A DNA stretch of 41,492 bases, taken from NCBI RefSeq assembly GCF_010672455.1, contig NZ_JAAHGO010000078.1, positions 1 to 41,492 of the forward strand. The letters are read 5' to 3'. Position numbers and translations under genes: made by a program. Origin of the DNA: Okeania sp. SIO2C9. Lineage in GTDB: Bacteria; Cyanobacteriota; Cyanobacteriia; Cyanobacteriales; Microcoleaceae. This document shows, piece by piece, positions 8,972-17,523 of this stretch. How positions within the stretch are numbered: position 1 is the stretch's first letter; every line of letters starts with the position of its first letter. The notes under the pieces were generated by a model. That model was not told the origin of the DNA, searched no databases, and was given only the letters and a program-made list of their open reading frames with translations.

Positions 8972-9640
8972 AATACCTCTTAATTTTTTTTAAATTCTTC
9001 TAGAAATTAACTCCCCAATTCTCACTTTTACCTATTCGTGGATTTTTTGTGCTTTTGGGGAAGTTACCTTCTAGATTTATAGTTTAACACACTTACTTTT
9101 GACAAGGTATTATAAGTAAAACTAAATAATTAAAAATCAATAGTGAGATTTTTTTATTAAAGTGAGTTTTTACAAGTTTTTCTACTTGAAAAAAAGTAAG
9201 TAATGTGATAAGGATAAGAAGTTTTTCTATTTGATTTTATTATAGTCAAGATTGTAAAATAAAATTATATAGCTATATTCAGATAAATTTAGCCATAGGA
9301 GTTTTCACAATGGTGGTCAAGTGTCAAAGCACGTTACAAAAAATTACAGCGCTTTTCATTTGAGTAAATTATAAAATATAGTAGGGAACAGGAAACAGCA
9401 GTGCGACCCTGAGGGGTGCGACAGAGGTCGGAACGAAGCGCCACCTATGGAGGCCGCAAGCTGACAAACGCACCTGGTAGCGCACTCCTGCTCCGAAACA
9501 GTGGGAAAAACATTTCCCCTGATTCGGAGCATCATGCAATGAGGCAAATTTGATATTAATGGTGGCTTTGTTGCATGAATGTTGCGATTCCCGGAGGGAT
9601 CGCGCACGCGAATCGCAACTCCTCCCCAGAAGAGAAGTTA
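8972..9640. other. Gene-poor region with strong hairpins
   Basis: AT-rich to about 9300. At 9310 ATGGTGGTCAAG, preceded by ATAGGAG, opens only a 17-codon reading frame ending at 9361-9363; this may be the stump of a lost gene. From about 9380 the DNA becomes clearly more GC-rich. Two hairpins stand out: 9490-9530 (GCTCCGAA...TTCGGAGC with an inner GGGAAA/TTTCCC stem) and 9581-9619 (10-bp stem GTTGCGATTC / GAATCGCAAC). The short minus-strand ORF through this GC-rich part has no recognisable protein character. Confidence 0.5.
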
Positions 9641-9641
9641 A

Positions 9642-9830
9642 TTAGTGAAGAGCGAATTCTACTTTGTAGCTTTCTGGCTGACAATTCTGTATCATACGAT
9701 TAAGTATGGCACATTCTACGAACAATTCCACTGCCTGATTGTGGAATTTCCGTCGTCGTAACTTACCTCCAAATATTACTTGAGCCGCTAAACATAGTTG
9801 TTTGTGAAGCGAGAACGTCGGTGATATCCA
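9642..9830 (-). pseudogene. Remnant of an unidentified coding sequence
   Basis: One minus-strand frame reads about 55 protein-like residues (for example FGGKLRRRKFHNQAVELFVE, then CAILNRMIQNC) up to a stop at 9642-9644. There is no usable start. Upstream, the reading frame is broken by the hairpin repeat at 9845-9900, beyond which further short in-frame blocks can be read. I do not recognise the family; a decayed transposase C-terminus is possible but not shown. Confidence 0.4.
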
Positions 9831-9844
9831 CTCTCACGTTTCCA

Positions 9845-9900
9845 CTGTCTTGAGTGCTTCTTACATTCGCCGTGCGACGGCGAATTAAGCACTCGCTTTT
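9845..9900. repeat. Covarying hairpin element, copy 1
   Basis: It starts ACTGTCTTGAGTGC and ends GCACTCGCTTTT. The outer stem is GAGTGCT (9852-9858) with AGCACTC (9888-9894). The inner stem is ATTCGCCG (9865-9872) with CGGCGAAT (9878-9885), around a 5-nt loop. A second copy at 38409-38460 keeps both stems but with different, compensating bases. Confidence 0.75.
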
Positions 9901-9991
9901 TACCTCCACAGATGCGAATCTCTCTGAGGTTCTCGTCCCTAGGATGAGGTGGACTATTGCAATTACCATGATGCCAGATGACTGCATTTTT

Positions 9992-10140
9992 ACCGAAAAA
10001 TTAATAATTCAATAATTCAATAATTCAATAATTCGCGCCTTGAAGCCTCCCCTTTCAAGGGGAAAAAAATAAATTTTTTCGGAGTTGGTCAATCCTCTTC
10101 CTTTTAGGGAGAGGTAATTATCAATTATCCATTATTGAAT
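9992..10140 (+). repeat. Dispersed repeat R1, short copy
   Basis: It starts ACCGAAAAATTAATAATTC with four tandem AATAATTC-type heptamers. It continues with CCTCCCCTTTCAAGGGGA, TCAATCCTCTTCC and AGAGGTAATTATCAATTATC, and ends with TTATTGAAT. The GC-rich internal module present at 826-1032 is absent. The repeat ends about 100 bp past the stop of the minus-strand gene at 10246-11490. Confidence 0.7.
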
Positions 10141-10245
10141 CATATCTACTGATTCGTATTATCCTGATGCTATTCATAGCCTAAACGTCACCTTTTGTGC
10201 AACAAAGCCATTAATGGTAATAAGCACGATATTTGCCTACTTAAT

Positions 10246-11490
10246 TTATTGGCTATTCAATGCCATCATGCGATCGTAAACATGACGAGACAGTTTGGGG
10301 AATATTTCTTCATCTCTAGCATAAGCAGGATCTTCTGCAAAGATCGCCAGAATATAAATAGCCTGATCATCCAAAGTTCTCACAAATGCTACATCCATAC
10401 GATGATCAGAAGTAAAACCAATTTTAGAACCGAAATAAATCTTGGTAGGTAAAGATTCGCCGAGAAAACCTTGGATTCCATTTTCGGGGTCATTTTGCCA
10501 TGCTTCGGGTCTTAAATCTCTGGTTAGCAAATAAGCCATTCTCGTGCTATACTTGCGTGAAACTGCCTGCCTGGTGTATATCTCATACATTAGCCTCGCT
10601 GCATGATCGGTTGAAATCAAATTTCTGAAAATCTCACCATCTTTGTACCATAGTTGGCGATCGCGACCTACAGGTTTTTTTTGATAATAAGGGGAATATC
10701 GAGGATAATTTTTTGTGCTAACTATTAAATGTTTATAACCTGCTTTATGAAAAAAATTGTTAACGGATTTTCTTTTGTCTAACCACTTTTCTAAATCTTT
10801 CCCTTCTAATTTACTCCCCGATTTAGTATCAGTAATTGCATCTAAAATTTTACTTGCAGAATCGTTATGAGACTTCTGCATCATTGCTCTCAAGTCTTCA
10901 TGAAACTTAGATTCATCTTCAATTAAACCTTTTTTTACTGCCCCATAAAATGCAGCCATCCAAAATAATTTAGATACACTAGCAGGATACCTCACTTCTT
11001 GGCTTTGATATCCAGCAAATGTATGAACATCTTGGCTTCTAACATCTATTAAACTAATAGATAAAGGTTCTGTTGGTAGCCCTTTTTCTTCAGAAATTTT
11101 AACCAATTCATCAACTATTTCCTGTAGTTGAGGATTATAACGTAGAGGGGGTTGTCTACGAACATTGTAGGCAAATCCTAAGTCTTCTGGAGTTTGTTGA
11201 GGAACTGGGCGTACATAGGGTGGTACGAGAGTAGGTGATACTGAAGTTTGAGGAGTAGGTTGAGGGGTCTGTGAAGCTGTGCGACCTCTGAAAGGTAGGG
11301 TAATAACCCAGCTCGCGGTCATTAATATGGTGACTAATATGAGGATATTTTTATATTTTAACTGGGATAATATTAGTTTTGTATTTTTAGTTTTAACTAG
11401 CCGACGTATTTTAACTGGACGTCGCTTGGCTACCCGATATGGTGGACGGACTCGATGAAATGTTTGGGGTGGTAACTTTTCTGCGTGCAT
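10246..11490 (-). CDS. Membrane-anchored beta-lactamase-like serine hydrolase
   Basis: A 414-aa protein with a basic cytosolic N-terminus, one transmembrane segment (about residues 48-65, ILILVTILMTASWVITL) and a Pro/Thr-rich linker to about residue 110. A class A beta-lactamase/transpeptidase-like domain follows: SVSK at 171-174 supplies the SxxK nucleophile, SHN at 207-209 stands for SDN, and SKIG near the C-terminus stands for KTG. It should face the periplasm. The family contains beta-lactamases and cell-wall enzymes; the linker and anchor argue more for peptidoglycan metabolism than for a secreted resistance enzyme, but that is inference. It is a single gene with no clear partner. Confidence 0.82.
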   Translation of the reverse strand: MHAEKLPPQTFHRVRPPYRVAKRRPVKIRRLVKTKNTKLILSQLKYKNILILVTILMTASWVITLPFRGRTASQTPQPTPQTSVSPTLVPPYVRPVPQQTPEDLGFAYNVRRQPPLRYNPQLQEIVDELVKISEEKGLPTEPLSISLIDVRSQDVHTFAGYQSQEVRYPASVSKLFWMAAFYGAVKKGLIEDESKFHEDLRAMMQKSHNDSASKILDAITDTKSGSKLEGKDLEKWLDKRKSVNNFFHKAGYKHLIVSTKNYPRYSPYYQKKPVGRDRQLWYKDGEIFRNLISTDHAARLMYEIYTRQAVSRKYSTRMAYLLTRDLRPEAWQNDPENGIQGFLGESLPTKIYFGSKIGFTSDHRMDVAFVRTLDDQAIYILAIFAEDPAYARDEEIFPKLSRHVYDRMMALNSQ

Positions 11491-11520
11491 TTGAATAATA
11501 AGAAATATAAGTAGTGGACT

Positions 11521-11626
11521 GAGACAGCTAAAATGGTGCCTGGCGACGGATTGTTAAATACTTTTCACAGCTTAATATTTTAGCCGTAATGGCGCACTCT
11601 ATAATAATGAACTATTTTAGCTGTGT
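11521..11626. mobile_element. Small inverted-repeat (MITE-like) element
   Basis: The terminal sequences GAGACAGCTAAAAT (11521-11534) and ATTTTAGCTGTGTC (11613-11626) are inverted matches at 13 of 14 positions, enclosing about 80 bp without coding potential. A related end (CTTTTAGCTGTGTCAG) occurs near 30816. It lies in the 340-bp gap upstream of the serine hydrolase gene; the rest of that gap shows nothing else. Confidence 0.55.
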
Positions 11627-11832
11627 CACGGCAGTAGTAATAATTTTATTGGTTTTCAGGACTTTACTATAAATAGTGCTAAATTTTCAACTATGGCTGG
11701 GAAATTAATTTCAAGGCCATTAGTTATGATGGGGAAACAAGGCAGTAAATTAGATTAATTTAATACCTGTTTTCGCAGGATTATTGAGCAATATAGCATT
11801 AATTTGATGCTTGAAATTCAGGATAATTAAGG

Positions 11833-12983
11833 ATAATGAAAAAAATAAAAATTAGATTTTTAGCATTAGCAAATACCGCTATTGCTGAAGTAGTTAATTC
11901 CTCGGTAATTTGGATATTGTATGTATGGAAAAACATTTTTACTTTTGCCTGTAGCTAAGTTTCTATTAATTTTTTTGCTTCTATTTCAGAGATTGAACTT
12001 ACTATAGGAGTGAGGGCAGTTTTAGGTATTTGAGGCTGTACTGAAGTTATTGATTTTGGTGATGGAGTAGTTGTTTGTTCTGGATTGATATTTGTGGTTG
12101 ATATATCAATATTTTCTTTTGGCTTTTTTGGGAAAATTGAGTTAATTATTGAGGGAAATATATTACTTAAAACAATGCCAAGAAGAATAAAACTGCCAAT
12201 TATACTACCTGTAATAACTGCTTTTAGCCAGTCTCCCATCTTATGACTTTTTTTGGGGACTGGGGGGCGAGAAACTACAGATTGAGAAGAACTTAAAGCT
12301 TCTGGTGGAGGTAAAGTTACTGGGGTTGGTGCTGAAGTGGCAGGTGGTTCTGATAGGGGTAGAAGGATGGGAGGTGGTGGAGAAGGTACTGTGGGAGTCA
12401 TAGCAGTTGGGCCGATTTTTAGGGAGTGGAGCATTTCTCCAGCGGTGGAGTAGTGATCGCTTGGGTTGACTTGTGAGTGTTTCTCCTTATAACCATTCTT
12501 GTACTAGATAAAATTTTCCGTTTTCTGTAAAGTATGCGTATAATCGAGGAATCTGATGATTTGTTTCACCTAGTTCCTCTAAAATTGCTGCTTCTGTTTG
12601 AAATCTGTCTTGTACAATTTGATAAATTTGAGGATTATTTACCGAAAAATTGTGGGTATGCGCCTCCCCTTTTAAGGGGATAATAAGCGGTCGTTTGCGC
12701 AGCATGACCTAGGATGGGATGGCGAGGTCAAAGGAGCCATATCCAATCGACTCCTGTGAAAAAAAATTTTCATGAATTTGTCAATCCTCTTCAATTCATG
12801 GAGAGGTAATTATTCATTATTCATTATTCATTATTCATTGTTGAATATGGGTTTAAGTTGTTTAATCACACAGAGACGACCGGAGGGCATTTGAGTATCT
12901 TGGGCAAGAAATGTTTCGCAAAATCCTCCACTTGCTAATGTTTTGATGATGCGATAACGGTTATTTAAAATCGTTTTTTCCAT
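11833..12983 (-). pseudogene. Ser/Thr kinase (ARC6/IMS-tail type), multiply disrupted
   Basis: The order of segments mirrors the intact kinase at 39744-41249. From 12983 the frame reads MEKTILNNRYRIIKTLASGG, then TFLAQDTQMPSGRLCVIKQL, matching the kinase N-lobe. An R1 repeat (12641-12845) then interrupts it. The frame resumes with NNPQIYQIVQDRF and FYLVQEWL and meets a TAA where the paralogue has a Lys codon (EWIKGE). Next, most of the kinase domain, including HRD and DFG, is missing, with a frame change near 12475. It resumes at NPSDHYSTAGEMLHSL, a Pro-rich linker and a TM segment (12434-11955), then KKLIET and a TAG where the paralogue has Trp, and finally LQAKVKMFFHTYN. The glycine loop also reads GGFCE instead of GGFGE. 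Confidence 0.88.
12641..12845 (+). repeat. Dispersed modular repeat R1, inserted in the kinase pseudogene
   Basis: About 205 bp, ACCGAAAAATTGTGG to TTCATTGTTGAA, nearly identical to 826-1032 throughout, including the TTTGCGCAGCATGACCTAGG block. Its boundaries are set independently by the interrupted kinase reading frame on either side, which makes this the best-defined copy in the window. Confidence 0.85.
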
Positions 12984-13983
12984 ATACCCGTAATATTTTG
13001 GTTGTGAATAAAATATCTTGGAATTAGGGAGCAGGAATAATAATTTCAGAGTTTTTATGTATTTTTAAATATCTCAAATTCAGAACTTACAGATGAGGTA
13101 CGAAAAACTAGAATTTCAGATAGCTTTCCGTTCCGGAATACTCAGCAAATCCTGTCAGTCGCAATGACGAAAATAGGTTGTACTGCGTAATCCCTAAAAT
13201 AAAAAAAAATGAAACTATCTTTTTTAAAACTGGTATTAGTTAAAGAAATATTATGTGTAAAATTTTTCAATCACTCTTAATTATGAATAATATTCTTGAT
13301 TTTACCCTTGGTATCAGAACTAATTCTAATCAGAAGAGGAAAGTTATGGCCAACCAGTAAAGTCAGGTTTTTTCTCAATGCGTCAAGTTGTAGAAGCTAG
13401 CTGAGAAAATTTCTAATTTATTGAATTGATTAATATTAATCTGGCCACTTTTAACCAAGGACAACAAAAATAATAGTTTTTTTTCTTAAGCACCCCAAAC
13501 ATAATTAATGCTTCATCCAACCAGCGATCAGAACTCATATTCAACGTCTCTTCTCTTTTGACCCAATTTCATGTTTAATAATGTATAGCATATTGGTAGC
13601 TAATGTAGTACAGCTTAATCTTAATCCTAGTTAAGCAATTCGCTGAACATCTAAGAACTCTGTACTTCATTAAGTCCAAACTGCTATAAATTTTAGATCA
13701 TTTGAAAATAAAATATAGTAGCTAGCTAGGGAAATAGAAATGAATTTATGTATTGACCAAAGAAGAGGCGACTTTAACCTGAGGTTTTCTCATCTATTTT
13801 GGGCAATTGTAAAATCTGCTCATGTTAAATCAATTTAGTCAGTTGATTTAAACTGGCATAAGTCTTTGATTATTGGCAAAATTCATTCTTATACTACCTT
13901 AATGTATGGATATTTATCCTTAATCTTTTGTGATTTAAAAATTAATTTTCTGCAAAAAAATAACAATTAATTAGTTAATTTTC
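12984..13983. other. 1-kb intergenic region upstream of the Mrp operon
   Basis: Apart from a degenerate MITE at 13081-13196, I see no ORF, RNA gene or clear repeat here. It is AT-rich. It must hold the promoter of the mrp operon, probably within the AT-rich 13850-13983 part, but no distinct promoter or operator could be assigned by eye. Confidence 0.5.
13081..13196. mobile_element. Degenerate MITE of the AGGACTTACGCA family
   Basis: It starts CAGAACTTACAGATGAGGTA, continues with CGAAAAACTAGAATTTCAGA and GTCGCAATGACG, and ends TGCGTAATCCCT. The order and text match the sharper copies at 26301-26392 and 26589-26701, with many substitutions in the ends. Confidence 0.65.
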
Positions 13984-14322
13984 ATGTTAGAAGCTTGTAT
14001 ATTTTCAACCATATTATGTGGATTTTTCGGCATCATTTTTAAGAAAAATCTGGTGATGAAAATTGTCTCAATGGATATTATGAGTACGGGAGTTATTGCC
14101 TATTATGTGCTAGTAGCATCCCTAGATGGTTTGTTTACACCAATTGCCGACGAAACCAAAAATGTTGCTTATTCCGACCCCGTTCCCCAGGCAGTTATCT
14201 TAACAGCAATTGTAATTGGTTTTTCAATTCAAGCTTTGATGTTGGTGGGTGTGATGAAGTTGGCAAAAGATAATCCCACTTTGGAAACTAGCGCAATCGA
14301 AGAAAATAATACACCATCATAA
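13984..14322 (+). CDS. mrpC: Mrp-type cation/proton antiporter subunit MrpC (NuoK-like)
   Basis: A 112-aa hydrophobic protein with three predicted membrane helices (about residues 1-20, 25-50 and 70-95). The middle contains DPVPQAVILTAIVIGFSIQA, the typical MrpC/MnhC/NuoK segment, including the acid/Pro-Gln-Ala-Leu-type motif. MrpC is one of the small membrane subunits of the multi-subunit Na+/H+ antiporter related to complex I. It is the first gene of the operon at 13984-19629. Unlike its downstream neighbours, which overlap, it is separated from mrpD1 by 313 bp of inserted repeat. The cytosolic tail is acidic. Confidence 0.9.
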   Translation: MLEACIFSTILCGFFGIIFKKNLVMKIVSMDIMSTGVIAYYVLVASLDGLFTPIADETKNVAYSDPVPQAVILTAIVIGFSIQALMLVGVMKLAKDNPTLETSAIEENNTPS

Positions 14323-14330
14323 CCAAAAAA

Positions 14331-14515
14331 TTAGGTCTCAAGTCTTCCCTTTTAAGAGGATGAAAAGCGGTCGTTCTTCGGAGCTTCCCCGTAGGGAGGG
14401 ATGGCGAGGAAACCTTGTCATATCCAATCGACCAAGAGAGCAGTCGCTCTTCGGAGCTTCCCGTAGGGAGGGATGGCGAGGAAACCTTGTCATATCCAAT
14501 CGACCAAGAGAAACT
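14331..14515 (+). repeat. R1-type repeat with duplicated module inside the mrp operon
   Basis: It begins with TAGGTCTCAAGTCTTCCCTT and AAGAGGATGAAAAGCGGTCG. Two tandem copies (about 14367-14440 and 14441-14513) of a module follow, reading TTCTTCGGAGCTTCCC, GGGAGGGATGGCGAGG, CATATCCAATCGACCAAGAG. The rest of the gap to 14635 holds CCTAGGTCATGCTGCGCAAA, a GGTCGGTACTGATAACGAAG stretch and GATAACT heptamers just before mrpD1. Short ORFs here are repeat-derived and unlikely to be genes. Confidence 0.75.
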
Positions 14516-14635
14516 AAACTTCAGTATTTTCTTGCTTCTTGCTTTCCTAGGTCATGCTGCGCAAACAGCGGTCGGTACTGATAACGAAGTTCCGACCATA
14601 GGAGACGAACTGATAACTGATAACTGATAACTGAA

Positions 14636-16072
14636 ATGACCAATATTACGATCGCCTGGATGGCATTACCATTTTTTATTGGGTTTGTTATTTATTTACT
14701 ACCCAAACTAGACCGCTTTCTCGCACTGGGAATAGCATTAGTTTCAGCTAACTATGCCTTGGCGATATTTTCAACCCAATCACTGTTAAATATACAGTTA
14801 CTAGATAATTTTGGTGTAACTTTAACCATCGACCAACTGAGTGGCTTTTTTATCATCACTAATGCTATAGTTACAACCGCAGTTATTATTTACACTTGGA
14901 GTAGCGAAAAAACTGCTTTTTTCTATATGCAAATAGTGATTCTGCATGGTAGCGTCAACTCTGCCTTTATATGTGCAGATTTTATTAGTTTGTATGTAGC
15001 ATTAGAGGTAATCAGTATTGCTGCCTTTCTTCTCATTACCTATCCGCGTACAGATAGATCGATTTGGGTAGGATTGCGCTATCTGTTTGTCAGTAATACG
15101 ACAATGCTGTTTTATCTGGTAGGAGCAGTACTGGTATATAAGGCAAATAATTCCTTTAGTTTTACGGGTTTGACTGGTTCGCCTCCCGAAGCGATCGCTC
15201 TGATATTTCTAGGATTATTAGTTAAAGGGGGTATCTTTGTCTCAGGATTTTGGTTGCCTTTAACCCACTCCGAATCACAAAGTCAAGTATCAGCAATGTT
15301 GTCAGGAGTGGTGGTCAAATCTGGAGTGTTTCCCTTAGTGCGTTGTGCCCTACTATTAGAAGAGATAGATCCAATTGTGAGAATTTTTGGTGTAGCTACA
15401 GCTTTGTTAGGAGTAGGTTATGCCATTGTGGAAAAAGATACCAAGCGTACCCTAGCATTTAGCACCATTTCTCAATTGGGTTTTATCATGGCCGCGCCAG
15501 AAGTAGGAGGCTTTTATGCTTTGACTCACGGATTGGTGAAATCAGCACTTTTTCTCATATCAGGTATTTTGCCCAGTCGTAATTTTAAGGAGTTGCGAGA
15601 CCAACCGCTCAATAACTCAATCTGGAGAGCTTTAGCCATCGCTAGTTTTTCAATTTCCGGTTTTCCCCTATTGTCTGGTTTTGGGGCTAAGATATTGACC
15701 TCCAAGAGTTTATTACCTTGGCAGGTTGTGGCAATGAATGTTGCTACAGTAGGAACAACAATTGTATTTGCCAAATTTATCTTTCTCCCCCACAAAAAGA
15801 GCGAAGAAAAAGGGAAAGTATCATTTGGGTTTTGGTGGGCGATGGTAATTTTACTCGGCGGATTGATTGTAGCAAATGCTGTTTATTACCAAGCTTATAC
15901 CTTAAGTAATATACTGAAACCTCTAGTAACTATTAGTATCGGTTGGTTAGCATATCTTTTTATTTTTAGGAAATTAATTCTGAAATTCCCTCGTGGGGTC
16001 GAGAAATTCGATCATTTGATTGGGGTAATGAGTCTAATGTTGATTCTAGTTTTCTGGATGGTGCAGATATGA
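14636..16072 (+). CDS. mrpD1: Mrp antiporter subunit MrpD, first copy (NuoM/N-like)
   Basis: A 478-aa polytopic membrane protein of the complex-I antiporter-like family (proton-conducting membrane transporter). The conserved ionisable residues expected for transport are present: Glu124 (VALEVIS), Lys197 (LVKGG) and Lys228 (VVVKSGVFPLVR), with His in the ALTHGLVK helix. It ends in an ATGA overlap with the second copy. The two MrpD proteins are roughly four-fifths identical by eye, with long stretches of near-identical DNA, pointing to tandem duplication or gene conversion. Its start follows immediately after GATAACT repeats from the inserted element, so its native translation signal may have been changed. 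Confidence 0.93.
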   Translation: MTNITIAWMALPFFIGFVIYLLPKLDRFLALGIALVSANYALAIFSTQSLLNIQLLDNFGVTLTIDQLSGFFIITNAIVTTAVIIYTWSSEKTAFFYMQIVILHGSVNSAFICADFISLYVALEVISIAAFLLITYPRTDRSIWVGLRYLFVSNTTMLFYLVGAVLVYKANNSFSFTGLTGSPPEAIALIFLGLLVKGGIFVSGFWLPLTHSESQSQVSAMLSGVVVKSGVFPLVRCALLLEEIDPIVRIFGVATALLGVGYAIVEKDTKRTLAFSTISQLGFIMAAPEVGGFYALTHGLVKSALFLISGILPSRNFKELRDQPLNNSIWRALAIASFSISGFPLLSGFGAKILTSKSLLPWQVVAMNVATVGTTIVFAKFIFLPHKKSEEKGKVSFGFWWAMVILLGGLIVANAVYYQAYTLSNILKPLVTISIGWLAYLFIFRKLILKFPRGVEKFDHLIGVMSLMLILVFWMVQI

Positions 16073-17523
16073 CCAATATTACTATCCTCTGGATGGCATT
16101 ACCCTTTTTTACTGGTTTCATTATCTATCTATTACCGAAACTAGACCGCTTTCTCGCACTGGGGATAGCATTGGTTTCGACTAACTATGCCTTGGCGATA
16201 TTTGTAGAACAGTCTCCTTTGAACATACAGTTACTCGATAATTTTGGTGTAACTTTAATCATCGACCAACTAAGTGGCTTTTTTATCATCACTAATGCTA
16301 TAGTAACACTCGCAGTTATTTTTTACTGTTGGAGTAGCGAAAAAACTGCTTTTTTCTATATGCAAATAGTGATTCTGCATGGTAGCGTTAATGCTATTTT
16401 TATCTGTGCAGACTTCATGAGCGTATATGTAGCACTAGAAGTGATCGGTATTGCTGCGTTCCTCCTAGTTGCTTATCCCCGTACAGATAGATCGATTTGG
16501 GTAGGATTGCGCTATCTGTTTGTCAGTAATACGGCAATGCTGTTTTATCTGGTAGGAGCAGTAATCGTATATAAGGCAAATCATTCCTTTCATTTTGCTG
16601 GTTTGCGTGGTTCGCCTCCTGAAGCGATCGCCCTCATATTTTTGGGATTATTGTCCAAGGGTGGTATATTTGTCTCAGGGTTATGGTTGCCTTTAACCCA
16701 CTCCGAATCACAGAGTCCTGTATCAGCAATGTTATCAGGAGTAGTGGTCAAAGCTGGTGTTTTTCCTCTAGTGCGTTGTGCGTTAATGTTAGAGGAAATC
16801 GATCCGATCGTGAGATTTTTTGGTGTGAGTACAGCACTTTTAGGGGTGGGTTATGCTGTATTTGAAAAAGATACTAAACGGATGCTGGCATTTCATACCA
16901 TTTCACAGTTAGGTTTTGTGCTTGCTGCGCCAGTAGTAGCTGGTTTCTATGCTTTGACCCACGGTTTAGTTAAATCTGCTCTGTTTTTAATTGCAGGAAT
17001 TTTACCAAGCCGTAATTTTAAAGAATTGCATTATAAACCCATTGATAATCAGATTTGGGTAGCTTTAGTGGTCGCTAGTTTTTCTATCTCTGGTTTCCCA
17101 CTATTATCTGGTTTTGGGGCAAAAGTGTTAACTTCTAAAAATCTATTACCCTGGCAGGTTGTTGGGATGAACATTGCTGCAGTGGGAACAGCCATTTCTT
17201 TCGCGAAATTCATTTTTCTTCCTCACCAGAAAAACGAGGAAAAAATCAAAGTCAAACAGGGTTTTTGGTGGGCAATGACAGTCTTGCTCGGCGGATTAAT
17301 TGTGGCAAATGCTGTTTATTATGAAGCTTACACCCTCAAGAATATAATCAAACCACTGGTAAGTATAGCTATTGGTTGGCTAGCATATCTATTGATTTTT
17401 AAGAAGTTGGCGATTAAATTCCCCCGTGTGGTCGAAGAATTCGACCATCTGATTGGGTTTATGAGTCTCATGTTAATTTTACTTTTCTGGATAGTATGGA
17501 CGCAATCGGGTTTTTCAATATAG
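16069..17523 (+). CDS. mrpD2: Mrp antiporter subunit MrpD, second copy (NuoM/N-like)
   Basis: A 484-aa paralogue of the preceding gene, overlapping it by 4 bp. It begins with nearly the same residues (MTNITILWMALPFF) and keeps the transport residues (VALEVIG, LSKGGIF, VVVKAGVFPLVR). Differences cluster in loops and at the C-terminus, which is six residues longer (WTQSGFSI). Two MrpD-like subunits are usual in cyanobacterial Mrp operons, but as I understand it they are often more divergent than here. It overlaps mrpE by 28 bp. Translational coupling along the operon is likely. Confidence 0.93.
   Translation: MTNITILWMALPFFTGFIIYLLPKLDRFLALGIALVSTNYALAIFVEQSPLNIQLLDNFGVTLIIDQLSGFFIITNAIVTLAVIFYCWSSEKTAFFYMQIVILHGSVNAIFICADFMSVYVALEVIGIAAFLLVAYPRTDRSIWVGLRYLFVSNTAMLFYLVGAVIVYKANHSFHFAGLRGSPPEAIALIFLGLLSKGGIFVSGLWLPLTHSESQSPVSAMLSGVVVKAGVFPLVRCALMLEEIDPIVRFFGVSTALLGVGYAVFEKDTKRMLAFHTISQLGFVLAAPVVAGFYALTHGLVKSALFLIAGILPSRNFKELHYKPIDNQIWVALVVASFSISGFPLLSGFGAKVLTSKNLLPWQVVGMNIAAVGTAISFAKFIFLPHQKNEEKIKVKQGFWWAMTVLLGGLIVANAVYYEAYTLKNIIKPLVSIAIGWLAYLLIFKKLAIKFPRVVEEFDHLIGFMSLMLILLFWIVWTQSGFSI

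Noticed and set aside
9356-9607. 83-codon minus-strand ORF in the GC-rich patch
   Set aside because: It crosses two strong hairpins and has no ribosome binding site or recognisable motif.
10195-10452. 85-codon plus-strand ORF
   Set aside because: It is largely the antisense of the serine hydrolase gene's 3' end.
14360-14627. Two overlapping short ORFs between mrpC and mrpD1
   Set aside because: Both are internal duplicates of the R1 module (repeated residues arise from the DNA repeat).
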